Positions 15,089-23,198 of a stretch of DNA of 45,352 nt are shown here, piece after piece. Within the stretch, counting starts at the first letter, position 1, and each line of letters opens with the position of its first letter. Under the pieces are notes generated by a model, which saw nothing but the letters and a program-made list of their open reading frames with translations, did not search any database and had not been told where the DNA came from. A program made the translations under genes and the position numbers. This stretch comes from a virus. Location: positions 1-45,352 of IMG/VR virus record IMGVR_UViG_3300043410_000355; one strand, 5' to 3'.

Positions 15089-15475
15089 TTAGCAGTTACA
15101 GTTACATGCGCAGTTACAGTTACATGCGCAGTTACAGTTACAGTTAGTTCTATACCATTGGAAACCACCCATTGTGTTATCTTGGTTATCGTGACGGATA
15201 CCGTCTGTAGAACCAGAAACTGCAGCACCGATAGAAGTGTTACGGAAGATGTTAATACGTCTATCAGTAGTTGCACCCCAACCTAAGTCGGCAGCATCAC
15301 AGTTACCGCAGGCACAGTTACAGTTACCGTTACATGCGTTACATGCGCAGTTCCATCCGCAGTTAGCGTTTGGTTCGGTATAGCCTCTGTTACCTGCATC
15401 GTAGTAGTTCCAGAATAAGTTTACAACGTCTGTACCGTCAGAACGTCTAAAACCTGTTGCACCGTAATATGCCAT
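15089..15475 (-). CDS. Cysteine-repeat protein, candidate substrate of the radical SAM enzyme
   Basis: 128 aa with 17 cysteines in two clusters. Residues 1-37 (MAYYGATGFRRSDGTDVVNL then FWNYYDAGNRGYTEPNA) form a cysteine-free head. Cluster 1 (39-59) reads NCGWNCACNACNGNCNCACG with a final NC. Residues 60-110 are again cysteine-free, and cluster 2 (111-128) is the C-terminus NCNCNCACNCNCACNCNC. Every cysteine is preceded by Asn or Ala. There is no signal peptide. It lies between an S74 fibre gene (2 bases upstream) and the 382-aa gene, with GGAGA before its ATG, so it is expressed with virion proteins. Possible roles: substrate for thioether or other radical SAM chemistry, a metal-binding tip, or a disulfide-locked beta stack. 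Confidence 0.8.
   Translation of the reverse strand: MAYYGATGFRRSDGTDVVNLFWNYYDAGNRGYTEPNANCGWNCACNACNGNCNCACGNCDAADLGWGATTDRRINIFRNTSIGAAVSGSTDGIRHDNQDNTMGGFQWYRTNCNCNCACNCNCACNCNC
15092..15145 (-). repeat. 18-bp tandem repeat encoding the Asn/Ala-Cys tail
   Basis: On the minus strand, after one leading AACTGT, the unit AACTGTAACTGCGCATGT is repeated 2.67 times without a mismatch up to the stop codon. It encodes the NC/AC tail of the Cys-rich protein. Perfect identity at the DNA level suggests recent expansion by slippage. Confidence 0.9.
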
Positions 15476-15477
15476 GT

Positions 15478-16656
15478 TTAATTCTCCAGTTTAATTAGTC
15501 GAGCGTTTAGCTCTTCAATAGTCTTTTGTTGTTCCTTAATCGCTTCAACTAACAAACCGACCATGTTAGAGTAAGAAACGGTCTTATAACCAGTCTCAGT
15601 AGTTCCAACGACCTGCGGTAGAACAAGTTCAACTTCCTGAGCGATTAAACCGATTTCATCGTGTCCATCTCTGGTATATGAAACGCCTCTTAGACCATTA
15701 ACGACGCCCACAGCATTATTTAGTGTTTGGACGTTTGCCTTTAATCTTGCATCAGAAGACTGAGTGAATGTATCAGCAACAACAGCTTTGAATGTGTTTG
15801 TTGTACCAGTCCAAGTGTTATTACCACTTAGAGATGGGACATCAGATCCTAGATCGATAGTTGGATTACCAGCAACTGCATCACCGTTAGTGATAACAAC
15901 GCGAGTTGATGTTCCAACTAGAGAACGAATAACCGCAGTACCATCACCAGTTCTAGTGTATAAACCCTTATCGGTCGTTCCAGTAAGACCAGAGATAGCA
16001 GTTAGGTTAGCGTTATATGCTTGTACGTCTGTACCGATCGCTAGACCGAGTGTAGTTCTTGCGTTAGAAGCAGCTGCAGAAGCAGCCAAACCGCGCATAT
16101 AAGAACTAACAGTATAAGTAGCAGCAGTGCCGTCACCAGTAAAATATGGTGCTGCATCTGCGGCAGATGTCACAGTAGCTAGAGCAGCTAGTTCCTTATC
16201 ATAAGCCTGTACGTCTGTACCAATAACTAGACCTAGAGTCGAGCGAGCACCAGCAGCAGTAGTTGCGCCAGTACCACCAGAACCGATGGCTAGGGAAGTA
16301 GTTAGTGTGATAGAACCGCTAGTGATAGCGGCAACACCAGAGAACGTACCAGAAAATGTAGCTGCAGTAATATTGTTAGCTGCAAAGTTACCAGAACCGT
16401 CACGGCGAACGATAGTGTTAATCGTGTTTGCAGTGTCTTGATTGTAACCGTCTAACAGGTCAGCATCTAATCCAGAGCCAGAACCATCGACAGTGATAAG
16501 TTTAGCTAGAACGTCGGCTGCAGTGTAAGAAGCTGCAGTCAAACCAGTTTGGAGTGCAGTACTGATATTACTAAAGTTAGCATCAACTTCGGCATTCGTT
16601 AAAGGGCTACCTTTGGTAGCTCTTAACGTGATTGAAGGTGCTGAAATGTTTGCCAT
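15478..16656 (-). CDS. Tail fibre with C-terminal S74 self-cleaving chaperone
   Basis: 392 aa. The N-terminus (MANISAPSITLRATKGSPLT followed by NAEVDANFSNIS) is a widespread fibre-attachment motif. The shaft is weakly repetitive (two copies of ARSTLGLVIGTDVQAYDKEL-like units at about 135 and 198). The last about 95 residues form an S74 chaperone (SSDARLKANVQTL...HDEIGLIAQEVELVLPQVVG...VSYSNMVGLLVEAIKEQ), paralogous to that of the 1237-aa fibre. In the family this domain trimerises the fibre, then cleaves itself off at Ser-Asp. AAAGGATCC precedes the ATG. It sits between the DUF4815 tail protein and the Cys-rich gene, and it may be the fibre that carries the Cys-rich protein (inference from adjacency). 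Confidence 0.85.
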   Translation of the reverse strand: MANISAPSITLRATKGSPLTNAEVDANFSNISTALQTGLTAASYTAADVLAKLITVDGSGSGLDADLLDGYNQDTANTINTIVRRDGSGNFAANNITAATFSGTFSGVAAITSGSITLTTSLAIGSGGTGATTAAGARSTLGLVIGTDVQAYDKELAALATVTSAADAAPYFTGDGTAATYTVSSYMRGLAASAAASNARTTLGLAIGTDVQAYNANLTAISGLTGTTDKGLYTRTGDGTAVIRSLVGTSTRVVITNGDAVAGNPTIDLGSDVPSLSGNNTWTGTTNTFKAVVADTFTQSSDARLKANVQTLNNAVGVVNGLRGVSYTRDGHDEIGLIAQEVELVLPQVVGTTETGYKTVSYSNMVGLLVEAIKEQQKTIEELNARLIKLEN

Positions 16657-16670
16657 TTAGGATCCTTTTT

Positions 16671-16895
16671 TCAACCTTTATTAACGAGTTTTAGGAGAAG
16701 GGTCTTAATATCCTGCAACTCATTCTTTATATTATTTATCTCAGCCGTGTGTTGAGAAATTAGACTATCCTTTTCTTCGGCTAATCTAACCCTCTCCATG
16801 TACTCATCATATTCTGTTCGGTTCGTATTGATGATGGCTCCGCTAGATTTTTCTCTAACTAAGCCATCGTGTCCTTGAACTCTCAAATATTCCAT
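16671..16895 (-). CDS. Small coiled-coil protein, unknown
   Basis: 74 aa from the ATG at 16895 (MEYLRVQGHDGLVREKSSGA). The ATG overlaps the stop of the 2089-aa gene as TAATG; a TTG three codons earlier is less likely. The N-terminal half has a 'G..GLvRdk.sgaiiN.n..ey..Y' signature that I recognise from small phage structural-region proteins with no assigned function. The C-terminal half (ISQHTAEINNIKNELQDIKT then LLLKLVNKG) is a clear coiled coil. Possibly a chaperone or connector for the fibre encoded next. Confidence 0.65.
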   Translation of the reverse strand: MEYLRVQGHDGLVREKSSGAIINTNRTEYDEYMERVRLAEEKDSLISQHTAEINNIKNELQDIKTLLLKLVNKG

Positions 16896-19800
16896 TACGG
16901 GCAAGCGATAATTCTTAAATCTTTGATTAACGGAACAGCAGCGCTGTTTGTGGATTTCATAACAATCTTAACGACGATACTATCAAAAGCTGGCATGCCA
17001 GTTAGAGTATAGTTCGCGTCAGAGAACGCTGTGTTTCCTAGGTCTACCTTAACTAAAGTAGAATCTGGATTCAACAGAGTATATTTAGTGGTCGCCAATT
17101 GCTTGCTATCACCGCTGCAAACCTTGTAGTAGACTTGAACATCAGCCTCAGAAGGGATATTTGCAGCAAACTTAACACGTAGGTAAGTAGATGGGTTTGC
17201 AAACTTAACAGGTGTAGTCACGTACTTGCTGATTGTAGAACTACCTTCTGGAGCGATCTCGTCGAAGAACTGCTCGCGAACCGCTACAGTAGTACCAGTA
17301 ACAGCAGCTTCGGCTGTACCAGTGAATGTAGAGTTTAGAGTAACAGTTGCTGTAGTACCATCATCTGTGAAACCAGTGACTAGGTAAGTACCGCTATTAC
17401 CCGCTGTCGTAGAACCAGCGATTGTTACATAACGACCGATTCCGATACCAGCCATCGCTGCACGAACTGTAGCGTTGGTAGAGTAGAAACCAGTAGTAGA
17501 GAAGCTAAACGCACCAGTTGCGCCAGAGAACAATTGTTTCTGGTCTAGAGCCGCAATGTTAGTATTGGACTCAGTTGGAGAGTTTAGTTTGTTAGAAACT
17601 GCAACCAAACTTGTACGAGCAGTATCAATTACTGGAGATACAGAGTCGTTAGTTGTAGAAATCTGAGCAGAGAAAGTAACAGACTTGTTACCACCCATAG
17701 AGTTGTTTTCGTTAATCTCAGAAGCAATAACACGAGGAGACTGGAACACATTATTTTGCTTAATTAGGCAAGGTGTCCAAGTTGTATCGATGTTGTATGC
17801 AGTTTGAGAACCATCGATAGACTTACCAGAAGTAGTCTTAACAGAGAAGCTAGACTTAGTGTCTGAGAAAGACTGCATCTGAACAGATGGGTTCACTAGA
17901 TCGAACGTAACGTTTCTAGTAGCGTAAACAGAAGATCCACCACCGTAACCGCTAGAAGTAGCGTTAGTTGTAGTAGTGAATGTGTAGCTATTAGCGTCCA
18001 TTTCGACGATAACGTGTTCACCATTCAACTCATCAGCAGGAATACCATTAACTGCAGAAGCAATACCCTTGATGTTTACTCGAGAGTTCTTGTACATACC
18101 GTGAGCGTAGTGCCACACACGGACAGTGTTAGTTCCAGTAACAGTTTGAACTGGATCAACCTCGATGTTATCGTATGGTAGAACGTCGTTGACGAATTCG
18201 ATGTTACCAACAACACTAGTATCGAACATAGCGCGGTAGATAGTGAACTTAATGTCTTGGTTCTGGTCTGGAGTCCAAGTAGAAGCGTTCTGAGACTTGA
18301 ACATAACACCAGCGTAAGGCTGTTGAGAGATTGTTCGTCCAGAAGTTCCTGGAATTTCATCACCAACTTGAGAGATCCAAACTTTGTAGTTGTTAGAGTC
18401 AGACTGTAGGACGAAGCAATATTCAGAGTTATCCTGAACATAAACTGGAGTCTTAAAGTTGAAACGAGTTGGAGTATCGTAAGAAGGGTAGATTGAACCA
18501 GAACCATCAGTCATAGTGACTGAGTTTGTAGATAGGTTAACCTGAGTTGGGTCTAGAGATACACGGCTGAATGGAAGAACGTTCTTACCTGGAGAACCGT
18601 TAACCATTTCGCGGATTTCTAGAGTGACAGGAATACGGTCATCCTTAGTAGCGAAGAAGATGTCAACGCCAGTTAGGAATGCACCACCCTTTTGCTGGAT
18701 CAAGAAAGATTGAGCAAGAGGATCGTACCAACCAGTATCAGAAACAACACGCTCTGAAGTTTGGTAAATTGTTTGACGAGCAGCTGGATCATCGTTTGGA
18801 CCAACAACTTCTTTAACGACGTCTGCGTTACGAACTGCGTTAACAGTCGCCTGTTTAGTCTCAAGGATACCCTCTGCGCGGTAGATACCGCGACCGCGAG
18901 AAGTCCACTGACCAGTAGAAGTAGATGTGTCGATTAGCTTCAACTCACGAGCACCAGTACGGAAACGAACAGCTTCAGTGTTTGGGATGAAGAACAAGAA
19001 GTTCAATTGACCTTGCTTGTTAGTTACTAGAGTAGTTGGAGTTGTAACAGAAACTACAGTACCAGTTGCACCAGAGATAGAACCGATGAAACCTTGACCG
19101 TTAGTGAATGTACCGATAACGTTTGCTAGGTCTAGAGTCAACGCTCCAGTATCTGGGTCGATAGACTTACCAATAACAACTGCAGAACCAGAGTTGTTTG
19201 TAGTAGTGATAACGTCACCACGATTCAAACAGACTTGAGAGTCGCCATTAACGCGACGCTTAGTTTCAGATGCAGAACCACCAGAGTTAGTGTCAATATC
19301 AAAGCTACCTGCGCCTGCAGTGTAGACTAGCTTAACTGCTGGAGTGATGTATGAGTTAACATCGATGTCATCGAAGTAACCGTAGAAACGAGTTTGTGGC
19401 TTCAGTCCCTTAACTTGGACTAGAACGTTTCTAGAGCGCATGTAAGGAATAACTGCAGTAGAAACTGTACGATCAGAAACCTGTTCGTAGTCAGTCTTAG
19501 TTTGCAGAGTAGAACGAAGACCAGTACGTGATTGACCAACTGCAGTTGCATAGACTTCAGTTGTAACGACACGGTGAGCCCAACCTGGAGCATCTGGTCC
19601 AAGACCGAAGGCTGCGTCTAGAGCAGCACCACCATCACCAGAACGGCGATCTGCTTCGTAGCGGTTAGAACCAACAGAGACTGGTTTACCAATCCATTCA
19701 GTTTCCCATGGGTTCCAAACAGTACCGAAACCACCTTCACCGATGATACCAGAGCGAATTGCTAGGTCACGGATCAAGCTGTAGTTACCTTCAACCTGTT

Positions 19801-22800
19801 GAACGATATCTGGTAGACGGTTAGTCTCGAACCAGTCATCGCTAGGTGGGTTAATGTCAACGTTGCCTAGGAAAGTGAAGATTGCAAATGGGTTGATGTT
19901 CTCTAAGCGAGAAGCGAAGTCTTGCTTAACTAGAACTGGAGTATCAATGATTGGAAGAGTGATAATATCACCATTCAATTGATACTTGGATGCAGAACGT
20001 TGAGAATCGTTAGAGTTCTTCTCGATCAGGTTGACGTTGTGCATCGTGTAATATGGACGAAGTTGGTTGTTCTCCATATCGATAGCACAGAAATAGTCAA
20101 CAGACTTAGAGTTACCGATGTTGTTACCGCTGAAGTTATCAACGATGAAACCGTTCTTCATTCTATCCAGACCCTTAGAGTCTGTAATCTTCATAGATTG
20201 AGTTTCTTGTTCTAGAAGAGATAGAGAAGTGTAGTACTCTAGGTTATTGATACGAGACTCTAGCTTACCAATGTCGCGCATTGTGTAACGCTTGTTCTCG
20301 ATCTTAGAGACTGATACAGAACCTGTAGAGTAAGTGTATGGCTCTAGAGATAAAGTGTAAAGAACCATACCTAGCGCTGGATCTTGTGGTTCTCCAGGAG
20401 CAGTAGATGGAACACCCTTGATATCGAAGAACTTACCGTTGAAGTCAACAGCGATTTTGTCCTTACGAGATAGGTAGTAGCTGTAGTCAGAAGATACGTT
20501 CTCACCACGCTTTGGAATGCTAGAAACAGAAGAACCAGTACCAACGAAGTTCTTAGTAGAGCTAGAAGACTTGTTAGCGACACGTGGACGGAAGTCTAGG
20601 GAGTCACGTAGAACAGCTGGAATCTGGTTGTAGTTGATGCTACTGTAAGAGTTTACGTCGAAGTAGTCACCAACGCTGTGTTCGAAATACTCATAAGTCA
20701 CCAACACTGGGTTAGATGGTAGAGTATAAGATGGCTTAACATTCAAACGACCCCAGTCGTAGTGGCTAGAGCGTTGACCGTTATCGAAATCATAACGGTC
20801 AGAAATGTCAAGAGTAAACAGGTTAGTTGCTAGGTTTGTGTTGGATGCTTGGAAAGCAGTACCAGCAGCCATCTTGATGCTTGTGATGCGGAATACGTCA
20901 GCTTTATCAAGAATTAGAGTAGCCTGTTGAGCCAGAGTAGCAGTGTTGAACTGTTCAGTAACAGTTACAAGTGTCTTGTTCTTCTCGTAACCAGAACCAG
21001 TACGCTGAACCGCTGCAATAACAGTCATAGAGTGACCAGACTGAGCAGATGGTAGAGTGATAGTTACTGTAGAGTTTAGAGGAGCGATGCTTACTGGTTG
21101 GATAACTGCACCACCAGTAACGATATCGTTATCTACGACGATGTAGTTTGTCAAACCAGAGGCTGGCATGAATGTACCAGAAGTGCTTAGGGACAGAGAT
21201 GTGCCAGAAGCGTTTTGGGTAAATTTCTGGTAGCAGACGTATGTAGTGTTGTTAACACCGCTACTACCTGCAGAACGGTTAGAACGAACAGCATAGTCTG
21301 GTAGAGAAAATACCAAGCTGGTGTTTTGAGTCTCGAACAACTGAGTTGTTACAAGAGAGAATGCCTTACCAGTAAAGTTGCTACTTGTGGCACTCAAGCT
21401 ATTTTGACTTGCGATAGAAGAAACGCGAATTAGTGCGCCTTCTACGTTGATGTAGTCACCAGCAACAAGGTCTGTCTGGAATGAAGTGCCAACACCAGTA
21501 ATAGTGTTAGAAGCAGCAGAAATAGAACCAATCAATGCAGTAGAGATTGGGTTAATGTCAGCTTCGAACGAAAGGTTAGCATCACCAGAAACATTATAGA
21601 AGAAAGACTTAACGTTACGGTTGAAGTCCTTACCGCTGGTCATCTGGATGTCAAATAGACCTAGTTTATAGATTGCACCAGCACCATAAGAAGAACCACC
21701 ATGCCACTCCATGAAGCGAACACGTGCAGTACCGATCTGGCTACCTGCTGCAGTTCCTGGAGCACCCGAACCTGCGACTTGATCACGTAGAGAAATTGTC
21801 TCTAGTGTATCTAGCGGAGGTAGGTTATTAACGTTAGTGACCAATACATAGTTACCAACAGTAGGTTGAATAATAGAGCCTGTTTGTTGGTCATAATCGC
21901 GAGCCTTTTCAACAGTAACATAAGTTGTTGAATCTTTTTGGATTTCGTAACCGCGAACGTAAGCCTTTCCTGGCTCCATACCAATAGCGAGTTTGGTTTC
22001 ATCACCACCCTGCTCTGGTTTGTAAATACCGCGATTGTACACTGGGCTATCTGTCCACTCCCACTTGATACCAGTAGAACCTGGACCGTCGTAAGAAGAA
22101 CCAGTAGTATGAACTGGAGCGATTGTAACAGAAGTACCAGAGTTCTTAGCAACGTAAGTAATACCTGCGTTTGTTACGACATCGCCGAATAGATATGCAG
22201 TGTTTTGAACCCATTGACCGCGATTATTGTTACGGTGTTCACGGATATCGATAGCGAAATCGCGAACAGTGTAATCTCCAGATTCATCGTATGTACGACG
22301 AGCTAGTTCGTCGCCAAGAAGAGAGTATTCAGTCTTGTCAACGATAGTCTTAATTCTACCATCAACAACACGGATAAGTTCGATGAAGTTTAGGTCAGAA
22401 GTTGAATCAACGTCTAACTTAGAAAGAGTTAGATCAATGTAGTAACGGTGCGCACCTGGAGCAGCGAAGTTATAGCTGTTCTGTGCGTTATCTAGTAGGG
22501 TTTCATCTTCTTCTGGAGTAACAACACCCTCAGAAACAGTTAGACCGATACGGTAAGATGGAGTGTTAGTGTACTTATCAAGAACGATAGTCTGTTCTTC
22601 GACCAAGCAGAAGTGTTCGTTGATGTAGTAAACACCACGTTGGATAGTCGCCAAAGAACCCTTACCCGTAGCGTCAGTAGAAGCAGCTTGGAAAGAGTAG
22701 ATACCGTCTTCGGTATGGATAACTTCGTTATTAGCGAATACCTTAGTTACGTTATCAGTACCTGAAGTGACGTAACGAACGTATAGAGTTGTAGGTTCAG

Positions 22801-23164
22801 TTCCTTCTGCATCTTGTGTCTTAACGACTTGCGCTTGAACACCGCTAGATCCAATGATCGTAGCGCCTTCTAGGGAAGTTAGGAAAGTCTGAACTGCGAT
22901 ACCGTTGTAGCTAACCTGTAGCTTAACGTAATCGGAACCCTTGTTTGGTTGTGTGAGAGTTTCTACAGAACACTGTCCTGGAATAACCATCGCACCTTGT
23001 TTGAAAACAGCAGATCCGTGACGAGAAATCTGCTTCTGCAGAATAGTCTGCATTTGAGTAAGTTCACGAGCCTGTACAGCGAACGAAGGACGATACAGGA
23101 TACGGTAGAATTTCTTATTCTCGTCGTAGTCGTCGTTATACGGTTCTGTGTTGAAATCGATCAT
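16895..23164 (-). CDS. Giant tail/baseplate protein with DUF4815 N-terminal domain
   Basis: 2089 aa. The start (NDDYDENKKFYRILYRPSFA then VQARELTQMQTILQKQISRH) is characteristic of DUF4815, found in very large structural proteins of marine myoviruses. Residues about 316-371 (GQWVQNTAYLFGDVVTNAGI...IAPVHTTGSS) form a carbohydrate-binding-like module also present twice in gp8. The centre has conserved DINPPSDDWFETNRLPDIVQ and MRSRNVLVQVKGLKPQTRFY segments. A later part (GWYDPLAQSFLIQQKGGAFL onward) looks like a beta-sandwich that recurs in tail fibre and baseplate proteins. No membrane segment. The gene has an AATAAATA box upstream and is the largest in the window. It is probably a peripheral baseplate protein that replaces the gp9-gp12 fibre attachment complex of T4, none of which was found here. 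Confidence 0.8.
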   Translation of the reverse strand: MIDFNTEPYNDDYDENKKFYRILYRPSFAVQARELTQMQTILQKQISRHGSAVFKQGAMVIPGQCSVETLTQPNKGSDYVKLQVSYNGIAVQTFLTSLEGATIIGSSGVQAQVVKTQDAEGTEPTTLYVRYVTSGTDNVTKVFANNEVIHTEDGIYSFQAASTDATGKGSLATIQRGVYYINEHFCLVEEQTIVLDKYTNTPSYRIGLTVSEGVVTPEEDETLLDNAQNSYNFAAPGAHRYYIDLTLSKLDVDSTSDLNFIELIRVVDGRIKTIVDKTEYSLLGDELARRTYDESGDYTVRDFAIDIREHRNNNRGQWVQNTAYLFGDVVTNAGITYVAKNSGTSVTIAPVHTTGSSYDGPGSTGIKWEWTDSPVYNRGIYKPEQGGDETKLAIGMEPGKAYVRGYEIQKDSTTYVTVEKARDYDQQTGSIIQPTVGNYVLVTNVNNLPPLDTLETISLRDQVAGSGAPGTAAGSQIGTARVRFMEWHGGSSYGAGAIYKLGLFDIQMTSGKDFNRNVKSFFYNVSGDANLSFEADINPISTALIGSISAASNTITGVGTSFQTDLVAGDYINVEGALIRVSSIASQNSLSATSSNFTGKAFSLVTTQLFETQNTSLVFSLPDYAVRSNRSAGSSGVNNTTYVCYQKFTQNASGTSLSLSTSGTFMPASGLTNYIVVDNDIVTGGAVIQPVSIAPLNSTVTITLPSAQSGHSMTVIAAVQRTGSGYEKNKTLVTVTEQFNTATLAQQATLILDKADVFRITSIKMAAGTAFQASNTNLATNLFTLDISDRYDFDNGQRSSHYDWGRLNVKPSYTLPSNPVLVTYEYFEHSVGDYFDVNSYSSINYNQIPAVLRDSLDFRPRVANKSSSSTKNFVGTGSSVSSIPKRGENVSSDYSYYLSRKDKIAVDFNGKFFDIKGVPSTAPGEPQDPALGMVLYTLSLEPYTYSTGSVSVSKIENKRYTMRDIGKLESRINNLEYYTSLSLLEQETQSMKITDSKGLDRMKNGFIVDNFSGNNIGNSKSVDYFCAIDMENNQLRPYYTMHNVNLIEKNSNDSQRSASKYQLNGDIITLPIIDTPVLVKQDFASRLENINPFAIFTFLGNVDINPPSDDWFETNRLPDIVQQVEGNYSLIRDLAIRSGIIGEGGFGTVWNPWETEWIGKPVSVGSNRYEADRRSGDGGAALDAAFGLGPDAPGWAHRVVTTEVYATAVGQSRTGLRSTLQTKTDYEQVSDRTVSTAVIPYMRSRNVLVQVKGLKPQTRFYGYFDDIDVNSYITPAVKLVYTAGAGSFDIDTNSGGSASETKRRVNGDSQVCLNRGDVITTTNNSGSAVVIGKSIDPDTGALTLDLANVIGTFTNGQGFIGSISGATGTVVSVTTPTTLVTNKQGQLNFLFFIPNTEAVRFRTGARELKLIDTSTSTGQWTSRGRGIYRAEGILETKQATVNAVRNADVVKEVVGPNDDPAARQTIYQTSERVVSDTGWYDPLAQSFLIQQKGGAFLTGVDIFFATKDDRIPVTLEIREMVNGSPGKNVLPFSRVSLDPTQVNLSTNSVTMTDGSGSIYPSYDTPTRFNFKTPVYVQDNSEYCFVLQSDSNNYKVWISQVGDEIPGTSGRTISQQPYAGVMFKSQNASTWTPDQNQDIKFTIYRAMFDTSVVGNIEFVNDVLPYDNIEVDPVQTVTGTNTVRVWHYAHGMYKNSRVNIKGIASAVNGIPADELNGEHVIVEMDANSYTFTTTTNATSSGYGGGSSVYATRNVTFDLVNPSVQMQSFSDTKSSFSVKTTSGKSIDGSQTAYNIDTTWTPCLIKQNNVFQSPRVIASEINENNSMGGNKSVTFSAQISTTNDSVSPVIDTARTSLVAVSNKLNSPTESNTNIAALDQKQLFSGATGAFSFSTTGFYSTNATVRAAMAGIGIGRYVTIAGSTTAGNSGTYLVTGFTDDGTTATVTLNSTFTGTAEAAVTGTTVAVREQFFDEIAPEGSSTISKYVTTPVKFANPSTYLRVKFAANIPSEADVQVYYKVCSGDSKQLATTKYTLLNPDSTLVKVDLGNTAFSDANYTLTGMPAFDSIVVKIVMKSTNSAAVPLIKDLRIIACP
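22052..22219 (-). other. Carbohydrate-binding-like module in the DUF4815 protein
   Basis: Encodes residues about 316-371: W, then NTAYLFGDVVTNAGITYVAK, then APVHTTGSS and a final WEW. The spacing W-x5-Y-x2-G-x2-V-x5-Y matches CBM5/12-like chitin-binding folds and is the same as in the two gp8 copies (24229-24390 and 24640-24801). Confidence 0.55.
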
Positions 23165-23190
23165 TCTTCTACTCTTCTAATGTTATTTCT

Positions 23191-23198
23191 TATTTATT
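23191..23198 (-). promoter_or_regulatory. Candidate late promoter (AATAAATA)
   Basis: The minus strand reads AATAAATA, one change from the T4 late box, 26 bases before the ATG of the 2089-aa gene. It overlaps the last bases of gene 8. Spacing equals that of the perfect boxes in this window. Confidence 0.5.

Noticed and set aside
15055-15276. 73-codon open frame overlapping the Cys-rich gene in another frame, ending in TVTVTAHVTVTAHVTVTA
   Set aside because: It is the shifted-frame reading of the AACTGT repeats; the Cys frame has a proper start and GGAGA site and is directly behind the fibre gene.
15089-15475. Cys-rich protein as an ordinary metallothionein
   Set aside because: CxC motifs fit metal binding, but strict Asn/Ala before every Cys, the 37-residue head and location beside fibres and a radical SAM enzyme are not explained by it. 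It is kept as an alternative rather than as the call.
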